NCBI GenBank assembly: GCA_964552945.1
Contig: CAZKIP010000007.1
Coordinates: 1 to 64,000, forward strand
Source of the DNA: CAZEAB01 sp964552945
Lineage (GTDB): Archaea; Nanobdellota; Nanobdellia; Woesearchaeales; GW2011-AR9
Reading direction: 5' to 3'
DNA length: 64,000 nucleotides
Part shown: positions 51,419 through 59,091 of the stretch, in pieces
How the letters are laid out: every line of letters starts with the position of its first letter
How positions within the stretch are numbered: position 1 is the stretch's first letter
Program-made: the position numbers and the translations under genes
Notes under the pieces: generated by a model
Database searches by the model: none
Told to the model about the DNA's origin: nothing
Seen by the model: only the letters and a program-made list of their open reading frames with translations

Positions 51419-52366
51419 TCACTTCTTCCGTATCTTAGATACGAAAAAACCTTCTGTATCATTGTCTTGAGGCCAAATTCGAATTGTCTTTCCCACATCC
51501 TCATGATACTTTTTTCCCAGAAATTCCATAATTGGTTTAGAAGTCTTCAATCCAGGTAACTTAACTTCAACAATTTCCGCATTGGGAAATTTGTTTAATA
51601 AAAAATCAACAACTCCTTCATTTTCTTCCGGCTCCACACTGCAAGTAGAATAAACCATCTCTCCACCTACTTTAAGATTATTAAAAGCAGTCTCAGCCAA
51701 TTCTTTCTGCTGCCTAGCTAACTTGGAAATCATTCCAGCATTCCAAATCCTAATAGTTTTCAAACTTTTTCTAATCGTTCCAGTTCCAGAACAAGGTGCG
51801 TCTACCAAAATTTTATCAAACTCAAATTCATGAAACCTTTTCCCATGCATTAAAGTAACAACTACGCAAGTTAGCCCACTCCTTTGTAAATTAATCCCTA
51901 AACTTTGCAATCTCTGCCCTTTGTAATCATTAGCCACAATAAGACCTTTATTTTTCATCATCGCTCCAATTTGAGTAGTTTTACTTCCAGGAGCGGCACA
52001 CATGTCAAGAACTAAATCTCCTGGTTTTGGATTAAGAACTAGAGGAGGAATCATGGAAGCGGCTTCCTGCACATAAATTGTTCCAAAATGATATTCTAAC
52101 AAATTTCCAACATCCCTTCTCTCAGGATTAGATATCCAAAAACCTTCCTTGCACCAGGGAACTTGGTCAAGTACCCATCCTTTCGCCTCAATAGAAGCTT
52201 TAACATCTTTTATAGTACCAAGAAGAGTATTAATCCTAATAGATCTTCTTAGAAAAGAGAGTGAATATTTCTTAAACTCTTCCCAATCTGTAAGGAGAGA
52301 ATATCTCTCGATAAATTTAGGTTTGAAAACATAATTTTCTGTAGATGGAATTTGAACAGGTTTCAT
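51419..52366 (-). CDS. NOL1/NOP2/Sun-family RNA m5C methyltransferase
   Basis: 315 residues: N-terminal RNA-binding part with SIRINTLLGTIKDVKA, then YVQEAASMIPPLVLNPKPGD, the SAM loop DMCAAPGSKTTQIGAMM, IVANDYKGQRLQSLGINLQR, and both catalytic Cys motifs DAPCSGTG and YSTCSVEPEENEGVVDFLL. Such enzymes methylate C5 of cytosine in tRNA or rRNA in archaea. Both the nucleophile and the release Cys are present. Whether the target is tRNA or rRNA cannot be told. Divergent from the next plus-strand gene. Confidence 0.92.
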   Translation of the reverse strand: MKPVQIPSTENYVFKPKFIERYSLLTDWEEFKKYSLSFLRRSIRINTLLGTIKDVKASIEAKGWVLDQVPWCKEGFWISNPERRDVGNLLEYHFGTIYVQEAASMIPPLVLNPKPGDLVLDMCAAPGSKTTQIGAMMKNKGLIVANDYKGQRLQSLGINLQRSGLTCVVVTLMHGKRFHEFEFDKILVDAPCSGTGTIRKSLKTIRIWNAGMISKLARQQKELAETAFNNLKVGGEMVYSTCSVEPEENEGVVDFLLNKFPNAEIVEVKLPGLKTSKPIMEFLGKKYHEDVGKTIRIWPQDNDTEGFFVSKIRKK

Positions 52367-52415
52367 TTAGATTTAAAAGCAATAGCCTTTTAAAAAAGCT
52401 TCCATAAAATGACTT

Positions 52416-52913
52416 ATGGAAGAAAGGATAAGAAATAGCCTCCGTAAGTTGAGACATTGTCTTAGAGAATCTCAAGCAGAAAGTAACGGGCAAGATTTTG
52501 ATGCAAATCGTATATTTTATCTGCAAAATATTTCAATGTTAACAAGAGACGACACCATCGAGGACCCTTACGCTAATTTTGAAAATGCTGAATATTTCGA
52601 TCTCTGCTCAACCGCTTCTCAAATTGTATGGGAAAGAAGAAGAATTATAAGTCATATTGTTAAACCATTGGTCAACCCTTTTTTACTTCAAGCTGAATTA
52701 GGAGAAGAGTACGCATCTAGAAGATTACATTCCACTGCTCATCTTTCTGTATATCATCACCTTGTTGAAAGAATTGATAAATCTGTTGCCGAAGAAGCAA
52801 AAGATGGTTATTTCAAAAAGTTAGCGGCATCCACTGATTACAAGGCCAATTTAGTTAGAGAACAAGACTTGCTAAAAAGGTATATTGCTGTTTTAAAGAA
52901 AGAAAAACTTTAA
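52416..52913 (+). CDS. Hypothetical helical protein
   Basis: 165 residues, helical, with RNSLRKLRHCLRESQAESNG, a FENAEYFDLCSTASQIVWERRR segment and a basic C-terminus. No signal or membrane segment. No family recognised. It is followed 25 bases later by the HAD gene and may be cotranscribed. Confidence 0.55.
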   Translation: MEERIRNSLRKLRHCLRESQAESNGQDFDANRIFYLQNISMLTRDDTIEDPYANFENAEYFDLCSTASQIVWERRRIISHIVKPLVNPFLLQAELGEEYASRRLHSTAHLSVYHHLVERIDKSVAEEAKDGYFKKLAASTDYKANLVREQDLLKRYIAVLKKEKL

Positions 52914-52938
52914 AAAAAAGGAAATAAATAATCTAAAA

Positions 52939-53508
52939 ATGTACTCAACATACTTATTTGATTTGGACGATACATTAATTGATACAAAAATCTATGCAGA
53001 AATTTATCCTGCAATTCTTCAACTAATTAAAGAGAAAGGTTTTGATATTGACGAAGAAGCAAAAAAGTTCAATATACCTAAAGAGCCACACGGAAGATAT
53101 GATTCGGGTGATTTATGCAGAGAATTAGGTTTATTAAATGAATATTATAAAATTCTTGAAGAAAAAATTAAAGTTATTAATGTTTTACATGAATCAGTTA
53201 AAGAAATTTTTGATCAGATAAAGGGGAAGAAGATTGGAATAGTTTCCAATTCTATGCGAAAAACCATTGACCTTTATTTGAAAAAATATGGAATTACTAT
53301 TGACTTTGTTTTTTCACAAGATGACGCAAGATGTAAAAAAAATAAGGAGGAATTTTGGAAGAAATTAATAGAAAAAGAGAAATTGGTTCCAAACGAATGT
53401 TTAGTAATTGGTGATAATCCCCTTGATGACGATGAGATACCAAAAAAACGGGGATTTAATACATTGTTAATAAAATCTTTAGAAGAAGTCAAAACTTTAA
53501 TAAACTAA
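52939..53508 (+). CDS. HAD-superfamily hydrolase
   Basis: 189 residues with the HAD motifs: LFDLDDTLIDTK (motif I, Asp nucleophile), GIVSNSMRKTI (motif II), a Lys in CKKNKEEF (motif III) and LVIGDNPLDDDEIPKKRG (motif IV). The cap is a small helical insertion after motif I, as in phosphoglycolate phosphatase or pyrimidine 5'-nucleotidase types. Substrate unknown. The GAPDH gene follows 33 bases downstream on the same strand. Confidence 0.85.
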   Translation: MYSTYLFDLDDTLIDTKIYAEIYPAILQLIKEKGFDIDEEAKKFNIPKEPHGRYDSGDLCRELGLLNEYYKILEEKIKVINVLHESVKEIFDQIKGKKIGIVSNSMRKTIDLYLKKYGITIDFVFSQDDARCKKNKEEFWKKLIEKEKLVPNECLVIGDNPLDDDEIPKKRGFNTLLIKSLEEVKTLIN

Positions 53509-53541
53509 AACTATTTTTCAATGACATAAAGAGGTATATCC

Positions 53542-54561
53542 ATGGTAATCAACGTAGCTATTAATGGGTTTGGTAGAATAGGAAGGATGGTTTTCCGTGT
53601 AGCAATGAAAGATAAAGCTATTAACATCGTTGCAGTAAACGATCTTACAGATAATAAAACATTGGCACATCTTCTAAAATATGATTCTGTTCATGGAATA
53701 CTTCCAGACAAAGTAGGATTTACTAACGGCTATTTGTTAGTCGGTAAAAAAAAAATTCAAGTTTTATCAGAAAAAGATCCAACCAACATCCCTTGGAAAA
53801 AAATGAAGATAGATGTAGTTGTTGAAAGTACTGGTTTTTTTAGAGATCCTGTTAAGGCAGCTGCACATTTAACTTCCGGTGCAAAGAAGGTGATAATTTC
53901 AGCACCATGCAAATGTGAATCTGGAAAAATGTGTCCAGCAAACACTTTGACAATTGTTCTTGGTGTAAACGAAAAAAGATACAATAAGAAAAAACATCAC
54001 ATCATAAGTAACGCTTCCTGTACAACCAATTGTGTTGCACCAATAATGAAAGTTTTAGAAGAAAAGATTGGTGTGAAAAGATGTTTCTTTACAACAATTC
54101 ATGGATATACAGCAGACCAACGTATAGTAGATGGTCCCCATAAAGATTTAAGAAGAGCTAGAGCTGCTGCAGTAAATGTAGTCCCTACTTCTACCGGTGC
54201 GGATATTGCAACTGTTGAAGCCATTCCTTCATTAATGGGGAAAATCCGTGGTTCAGCTATTCGTGTGCCAATTCCTGATGGAAGTATAACAGATTTTACC
54301 ATTGAAATGAAAAAGAGTGTAACCGTTGATCAGATTAATAAATTATTCAAAAAGCACGCTGCTGGAAAGATGAAGGGCATCATTGAGTATTCTGAAAATG
54401 AGTTAGTTTCTTCGGACATTGTTGGCAACCCCCATTCATCCATCTTTGATTCAAAATTAACAAAAGTCGTGGATGGAAAATTTTTGAAGATTGTTTCTTG
54501 GTACGATAATGAGTGGGGATATTCTAAAAGAATGGTCGATTTAATTAAGTATGTAAGTTAA
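53542..54561 (+). CDS. gap: Glyceraldehyde-3-phosphate dehydrogenase, bacterial/eukaryotic class I type with Cys-rich insertion
   Basis: 339 residues: NVAINGFGRIGRMVFRVA (NAD-binding), the VAVNDLTDN...LLKYDSVHG region, NASCTTNCVAP with catalytic Cys160, HGYTADQRIVDGPHKD, RGSAIRVPIPDGSITDFT and SWYDNEWGYSKRMVDLI. This is the class I enzyme of bacteria and eukaryotes, not the archaeal class II GAPDH. An unusual CKCESGKMC insertion (123-131) lies just before the GVNE strand. It oxidises G3P to 1,3-bisphosphoglycerate with NAD(P). It has a GAGGTAT ribosome-binding site. Confidence 0.95.
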   Translation: MVINVAINGFGRIGRMVFRVAMKDKAINIVAVNDLTDNKTLAHLLKYDSVHGILPDKVGFTNGYLLVGKKKIQVLSEKDPTNIPWKKMKIDVVVESTGFFRDPVKAAAHLTSGAKKVIISAPCKCESGKMCPANTLTIVLGVNEKRYNKKKHHIISNASCTTNCVAPIMKVLEEKIGVKRCFFTTIHGYTADQRIVDGPHKDLRRARAAAVNVVPTSTGADIATVEAIPSLMGKIRGSAIRVPIPDGSITDFTIEMKKSVTVDQINKLFKKHAAGKMKGIIEYSENELVSSDIVGNPHSSIFDSKLTKVVDGKFLKIVSWYDNEWGYSKRMVDLIKYVS

Positions 54562-54583
54562 GCAAAATAGTTAAGCAAGATAA

Positions 54584-56470
54584 TTAATCAAAATAAATTC
54601 TGATAATTCCTTTAACTTTCTGAACTCTTCTAACCATTTCTTTAAGATGTTCCAGATTTCTAGGGATTACTTTGAAAGAGCATTTAGCGTCAACACCAAG
54701 CAACTTAGCTTTCGCTTCCTTAACTTCAAATCCTGCTTGAGCAATTGTATGTAAAAGGTCTGCTAAAAGACCACTTCTTTCTCCGGCTTCAACATGGAAA
54801 GAGATTCTTTGTGTGTAATTCTCTTTCCATTTAACCGGAATTAACTTATCTTCTTTCTTTAAAGCTTCTTTACAATTATCTCTGTGAACAGAAATTATTC
54901 TTCTTTTTGTTATTAAACCAACAATGTTTTCTCCTGGCAAAGCTTGACAACATTTGGCCAAAGTACAAACTGCCCGAGGATATTCTTCAGATGAAACTAA
55001 GACTCCTTTTTCTTCTTTTACAACTGGTTTAAATAGACGGAAATGGAAAGAAGGTAAATTTTCGTAATCTTTCAAAACTTTTCTTATTCTTTGTCTAGCT
55101 TTTGAAGATGAAACTATTTTAATCCAACTTCTTCTTGGTCTTTGTTTTTTATGAGTAATAATTTCTACAACGTCCCCATTCACAAGTTTATGTCTTAACG
55201 GAACAAATTTTCCATTAACCTTCCCTCCAACACATTTGCTTCCAATTTCTTCATGAACTGCATAAGCAAAATCAAGAACTGTAGATTCAACAGGTAATTC
55301 TTTCAAATCTCCGAGAGGAGTATAACAATAAATTTTATCACCAAAAACATCTACTTGGACCGATTCCAAAAATTCATTATCTTTTTTCTTTAAATCAAGA
55401 ACCTCTTTCATCCAAGCAATTTTTTTCTCAAATATTTTGTCAGATTTGAAATCCTTATATCTCCAATGTGCAGCAATTCCTTCTTCAGCAAACTCCTCCA
55501 TCTCTGGAGTCCTTATTTGAACTTCGATTACCCACCCATTGTTTAATTTAACTCCAGTATGCAATGATCGATAAAAATTAGGTTTTGGATTAGCGATGTA
55601 ATCTTTCAATCTACCTTCAATTGGTTCAAACTTCTCATGTAACAATCCTAAAAAAGTGTAACAATCTTTTTCGGTAGGAACAATTACCCTTATCCCTAAC
55701 AAATCAAATAAATCATTTAACCTTTTCTTTTTACGAACTACTTTTTTGTAAATACTGTAGATATGTTTTGGTCTCCCTTTAATCTTTAAAAGATCTAATT
55801 TTCCCCTAGACATTTCCTTTAAAAGTTCAATGACCCTTTCTATTTTATGTTCTCTTTCTTCTCTTGTTTCTTCCAGGAACTCTTGTATTTCAACATGTTT
55901 TTTTGGATTGATAATATAAAAAGCACAATCTTCCAACTGGACTCTTATTCTTTCAACCCCTAACCTATAAGCAAGAGGTGCATATACTTCCAAAACTTCA
56001 GAAGCCAACCTTTCTCTTTCATCAGGAGGAAAAACATGGACAGAATTTAAGTTATCTAATTTATTTGCCAATTTGATAAAAATAACTCTTAAATCATGCA
56101 AGGCTGTAACCATAATTCTTCTTAAGGCATCTCCAGGGACATTCACATTGTTAATCTTAATATGTCTTAATGTATTGACCTCATTCAATAAAGAAACAAT
56201 GTTCTTCCCAAATTTATCTTCTATCTCCTTTTCAGGAATTTTATCCAATAAACCATGTAATAATCCTGCCAAAACAGTTTCTGGGTCTGCTTTATTTTCA
56301 ACTAGAATTTTTCCAACACGAATATTATGTTCAGAAAATAAATCGCCAGCTAGACGTTTCTCCTTCCCCAACTGTTCTTCTACATAATTAACAGCCTTTT
56401 CAAAAAGAAGAAGGTCTTCTTCAGTATAACCCTTGCCTCTACACAGCAAAAGAAAAGAATTTCCTTCCAT
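54584..56470 (-). CDS. relA: RelA/SpoT-type (p)ppGpp synthetase, hydrolase site degenerate
   Basis: 628 residues with the full RSH layout. N-terminal HD domain (about 20-170): the HDxxED motif reads LLHGLLDK (residues 71-78) and LADRLHN reads LANKLDN (134-140), so metal-binding residues are lost and ppGpp hydrolysis is unlikely. Synthetase domain (about 225-345): KGRPKHIYSIYKK, RLKDYIANPKPNFYRSLHT, VEVQIR-type EVQIRT and GIAAHWRYK, intact. TGS domain (about 375-440, YTPLGDLKELPVESTVLDFAYAVH), a Cys-type domain with CTLAKCCQALPGE, and a C-terminal ACT domain (RISFHVEAGERSGLLADLL). Archaea rarely have long RSH proteins. A nutrient-stress role is inferred. Confidence 0.92.
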   Translation of the reverse strand: MEGNSFLLLCRGKGYTEEDLLLFEKAVNYVEEQLGKEKRLAGDLFSEHNIRVGKILVENKADPETVLAGLLHGLLDKIPEKEIEDKFGKNIVSLLNEVNTLRHIKINNVNVPGDALRRIMVTALHDLRVIFIKLANKLDNLNSVHVFPPDERERLASEVLEVYAPLAYRLGVERIRVQLEDCAFYIINPKKHVEIQEFLEETREEREHKIERVIELLKEMSRGKLDLLKIKGRPKHIYSIYKKVVRKKKRLNDLFDLLGIRVIVPTEKDCYTFLGLLHEKFEPIEGRLKDYIANPKPNFYRSLHTGVKLNNGWVIEVQIRTPEMEEFAEEGIAAHWRYKDFKSDKIFEKKIAWMKEVLDLKKKDNEFLESVQVDVFGDKIYCYTPLGDLKELPVESTVLDFAYAVHEEIGSKCVGGKVNGKFVPLRHKLVNGDVVEIITHKKQRPRRSWIKIVSSSKARQRIRKVLKDYENLPSFHFRLFKPVVKEEKGVLVSSEEYPRAVCTLAKCCQALPGENIVGLITKRRIISVHRDNCKEALKKEDKLIPVKWKENYTQRISFHVEAGERSGLLADLLHTIAQAGFEVKEAKAKLLGVDAKCSFKVIPRNLEHLKEMVRRVQKVKGIIRIYFD

Positions 56471-56533
56471 TAATTGTACATATGTCTTGATATATTAAAA
56501 TCTTTGCGGAATAAAGTATCTATTTTGCTATAT

Positions 56534-57772
56534 TTATCCCCATTTTTCGATTTTTAGAAGTCGATTGTATTTGGCAGTTCTTTCGCCTCTACAAGGTGCT
56601 CCAGCCTTAATTTGACCGGTTCCCAACGCAACAACCAAATCTGCAATGAACGTATCTGCAGTTTCCCCACTGCGATGTGAAACCATTACCTTCCACTTAT
56701 TTTTTCTAGCCAATTCAGCAGCTTCAAGAGCTTCTGTTAAAGTTCCAATTTGATTTACTTTTAGCAACAAACAATTACAACTTTTTTCATTGATTGCTCT
56801 TATAATTCTAAGTGGATTTGTTACAGTTAAATCATCGCCAACAATTTGTATTTTATTCTTTTTAATCCTTTTGGATTCTTTAGTTAACCTTGCAAAACTA
56901 TCAAAATCACTTTGATCAAAAGGATCTTCGATAGAAATAATAGGGTACTTCTTAATCAATTTCAAATAGCGAGTTAATAATTTTTCTTTAGTAAGCTTTT
57001 TACCATCAACTACATATTTCCCTTTTGAATAAAATTCAGAAGCAGCACAATCCATGGCGATGTCAACTTTGTTTTTATAACCAGCTTTTTTTATTGCTTT
57101 GAGCAATAGTTTAAGAACTATTTCAGCCTTATGCATCTCTTCAGGAGCAAACCCCCCTTCATCACCCACATTAGTTGATCCTTTCCCATACTTCTTATCA
57201 ATCTCTTTTTTCAGCTGATGATACACTTCACTTCCCGCACGTAAATTATCTTTATATTTTCTCAGATTGGGAGAAATCATAAATTCTTGAAAACTCAAAT
57301 TGTTATCTGCATGTTTCCCCCCATTGATAACATTAAAGAAAGGCCGAGGCAATTTTGTTTTAGTTTTTGTTAATTTATTAAGATATTTGAAAAGTTCAAG
57401 ATTTTTTGAATTTGCAGCGGCTCTTGCACATGCTAAAGAAACACCTAAGATTGCATTAGCCCCTAATTTAGATTTATTATTAGTCCCATCCAATTTAATC
57501 ATCGCAAGATCAATTTCTTTCTGCTTAGAACAATCTTTACCTTTCAATAATTTGGCTATTTTTTGAACATTTCTGATAGCTTTCTGAACACCTTTCCCTT
57601 GATACCTTTTACCACCATCCCTTAACTCCACTGCTTCATATTTTCCCGTGCTAGCTCCGGAAGGGACAGCTGCGGTTCCAGAATAGTTTTTAGTAAAAAC
57701 GGTGACTTCTATAGTAGGATTCCCTCTGGAATCCAAAATTTCTATGGCCTTGATATTTTTTATTTTAGGCAT
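56534..57772 (-). CDS. eno: Enolase
   Basis: 412 residues: EILDSRGNPTIEVTV, AAVPSGASTGKYEAVELRDG, NAILGVSLACARAAA, NVINGGKHADNNLSFQEFM, NVGDEGGFAP, DIAMDCAASEFY, SIEDPFDQSDFDSF, QIVGDDLTVTNP, LLKVNQIGTLTEALEA, VSHRSGETADTFIADL and the GERTAKYN end. It interconverts 2-phosphoglycerate and phosphoenolpyruvate and needs two Mg2+; the metal ligands (D, E, D) and Lys base appear intact. Together with gap it indicates lower glycolysis or gluconeogenesis. Confidence 0.96.
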   Translation of the reverse strand: MPKIKNIKAIEILDSRGNPTIEVTVFTKNYSGTAAVPSGASTGKYEAVELRDGGKRYQGKGVQKAIRNVQKIAKLLKGKDCSKQKEIDLAMIKLDGTNNKSKLGANAILGVSLACARAAANSKNLELFKYLNKLTKTKTKLPRPFFNVINGGKHADNNLSFQEFMISPNLRKYKDNLRAGSEVYHQLKKEIDKKYGKGSTNVGDEGGFAPEEMHKAEIVLKLLLKAIKKAGYKNKVDIAMDCAASEFYSKGKYVVDGKKLTKEKLLTRYLKLIKKYPIISIEDPFDQSDFDSFARLTKESKRIKKNKIQIVGDDLTVTNPLRIIRAINEKSCNCLLLKVNQIGTLTEALEAAELARKNKWKVMVSHRSGETADTFIADLVVALGTGQIKAGAPCRGERTAKYNRLLKIEKWG

Positions 57773-57822
57773 CGCTAAAGATAAGAAAAGAATTATCCTT
57801 AATTAAAGTATTGCTTATTCAA

Positions 57823-57935
57823 CCCCATCCGGAATAACACTTTTTTGTATAATGTTGCCCTGACGTAGTCGAGCCGATGGGCGTAAGCCCATAATGACGG
57901 CGTGCACCAGTATACAAAAACATCCATTCCAGATA
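57823..57935. repeat. Structured intergenic repeat, copy 3
   Basis: The left part CCCCATCCGGAATAACAC and right part CATCCATTCCAG correspond to the outer arms of copies 1 and 2. The inner stem TTTGTATAATG / CCAGTATACAAA is imperfect, and the hairpin GATGGGC-gtaa-GCCCAT replaces GATGAGC-gaa-GCTCAT of copy 2, an A-T to G-C compensatory change. It starts about 5 bases after the stop of the thymidine-kinase-like gene on the minus strand. Confidence 0.8.
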
Positions 57936-57939
57936 TTTC

Positions 57940-58992
57940 TTATTCTAAAAGTTTAAGCTTGGGTTTAGAGGTAGATTTAGGTTCAGCTGAGAAAGTTCCA
58001 ATATCGTTCCTAAAATATTGTGTAGGGACGTACAAACCATCATCTGTAGTTCTGACCCAATCTTCTTCCAAAAGAAAATTGGCAATTTCTCTTCGTAAAG
58101 TTGCGTTCTCCACTATTTTGCTCAAATCTTGCTGCGCAACCCCTCTACTATCTCTAATTGCAGAATATAGTTTATCAACCTCCTCTTTAAAAGGCAATAC
58201 AGCACAATTATTACAAACTGGAGCATAAACAATCCTCCCATCTTCCGCTTCTTCAATTCTTTTAGTTTTATCAAAATAAGGGGCAGAAACATATTTTCCA
58301 ATAATATTGTTTCCTTTTTTATCATCAAAATCATAAAGAGACATCTCACCTGCCAATTCTCCAATATCTGCCTCTTCAACAAAATCAAGAGACCATAATC
58401 TTTGAGAATGAGAAGCATCATCACCACAATTTTTTCCTCTAATAAGAGATTTGCAAACTGGATTCAATTGAATTGAACGTACGTAAGGAAAAATTGCTCT
58501 AACATGTCCAAAAGGACGATGTCTGAAATCATACTCTAACCCAGAAACTCCTAAAGTTATTCCCCTCTTTCTACACCAAGAGATAAATTGGATTGCTTCA
58601 TTAGCTCCCTTTTCATCAAGGCAAAACAAATTAATTTCATCAATCACTACAGCACTAATATCTCTATATTTCCAATGTTTTGCGCCGTCAATAACAATTC
58701 TTCCATTCTCTCCTTGATCTGCAATTTTTCTAGAATGAATTTTTTCCATTCTAAATTCTAAATCAGCAACAATTTCAGGAAAGCCCTGAACGGTTTTGGC
58801 AGGATATCCCTCCCTACCATCTACTACTAGTTGATTGACCCCATCTCTAGTGTTAAAATGAGAATTATAAGCTACAAAATTTTTTCCGGCATGATGAAAA
58901 AGTTCAAGCATGGCAACAACAGCTTTAGTCTTACCCCCATTCATAATAGAAAACCAGCCAAAAGATTTCCCTTTAAGATCTTCCACGCTCAT
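57940..58992 (-). CDS. Thymidine-kinase-like protein with C-terminal extension
   Basis: 350 residues, about twice the length of normal TK1-type kinases. The P-loop region reads SIMNGGKTKAVVAMLELFHH (residues 15-34), then YNSHFNTRDG, VVIDEINLF (Asp118-Glu119, in place of DEAQFF) and GLEYDFRHRPFG (151-162), matching the lasso loop of TK1. Cys pairs follow (C180/C189, and C260/C263 in PVCNNC), so a zinc site may be rebuilt. A unique ~90-residue C-terminal tail follows. It may phosphorylate deoxythymidine, but substrate residues are not certain. Confidence 0.75.
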   Translation of the reverse strand: MSVEDLKGKSFGWFSIMNGGKTKAVVAMLELFHHAGKNFVAYNSHFNTRDGVNQLVVDGREGYPAKTVQGFPEIVADLEFRMEKIHSRKIADQGENGRIVIDGAKHWKYRDISAVVIDEINLFCLDEKGANEAIQFISWCRKRGITLGVSGLEYDFRHRPFGHVRAIFPYVRSIQLNPVCKSLIRGKNCGDDASHSQRLWSLDFVEEADIGELAGEMSLYDFDDKKGNNIIGKYVSAPYFDKTKRIEEAEDGRIVYAPVCNNCAVLPFKEEVDKLYSAIRDSRGVAQQDLSKIVENATLRREIANFLLEEDWVRTTDDGLYVPTQYFRNDIGTFSAEPKSTSKPKLKLLE

Positions 58993-59091
58993 AAAAAAAG
59001 AGATTGTAAAGTGATTAATAAACCTTGTTCTCCCTCAAAGAATATGTTTGAAACTATAAAACAATTTAAATGAAGTTCATAAACCTAAATT

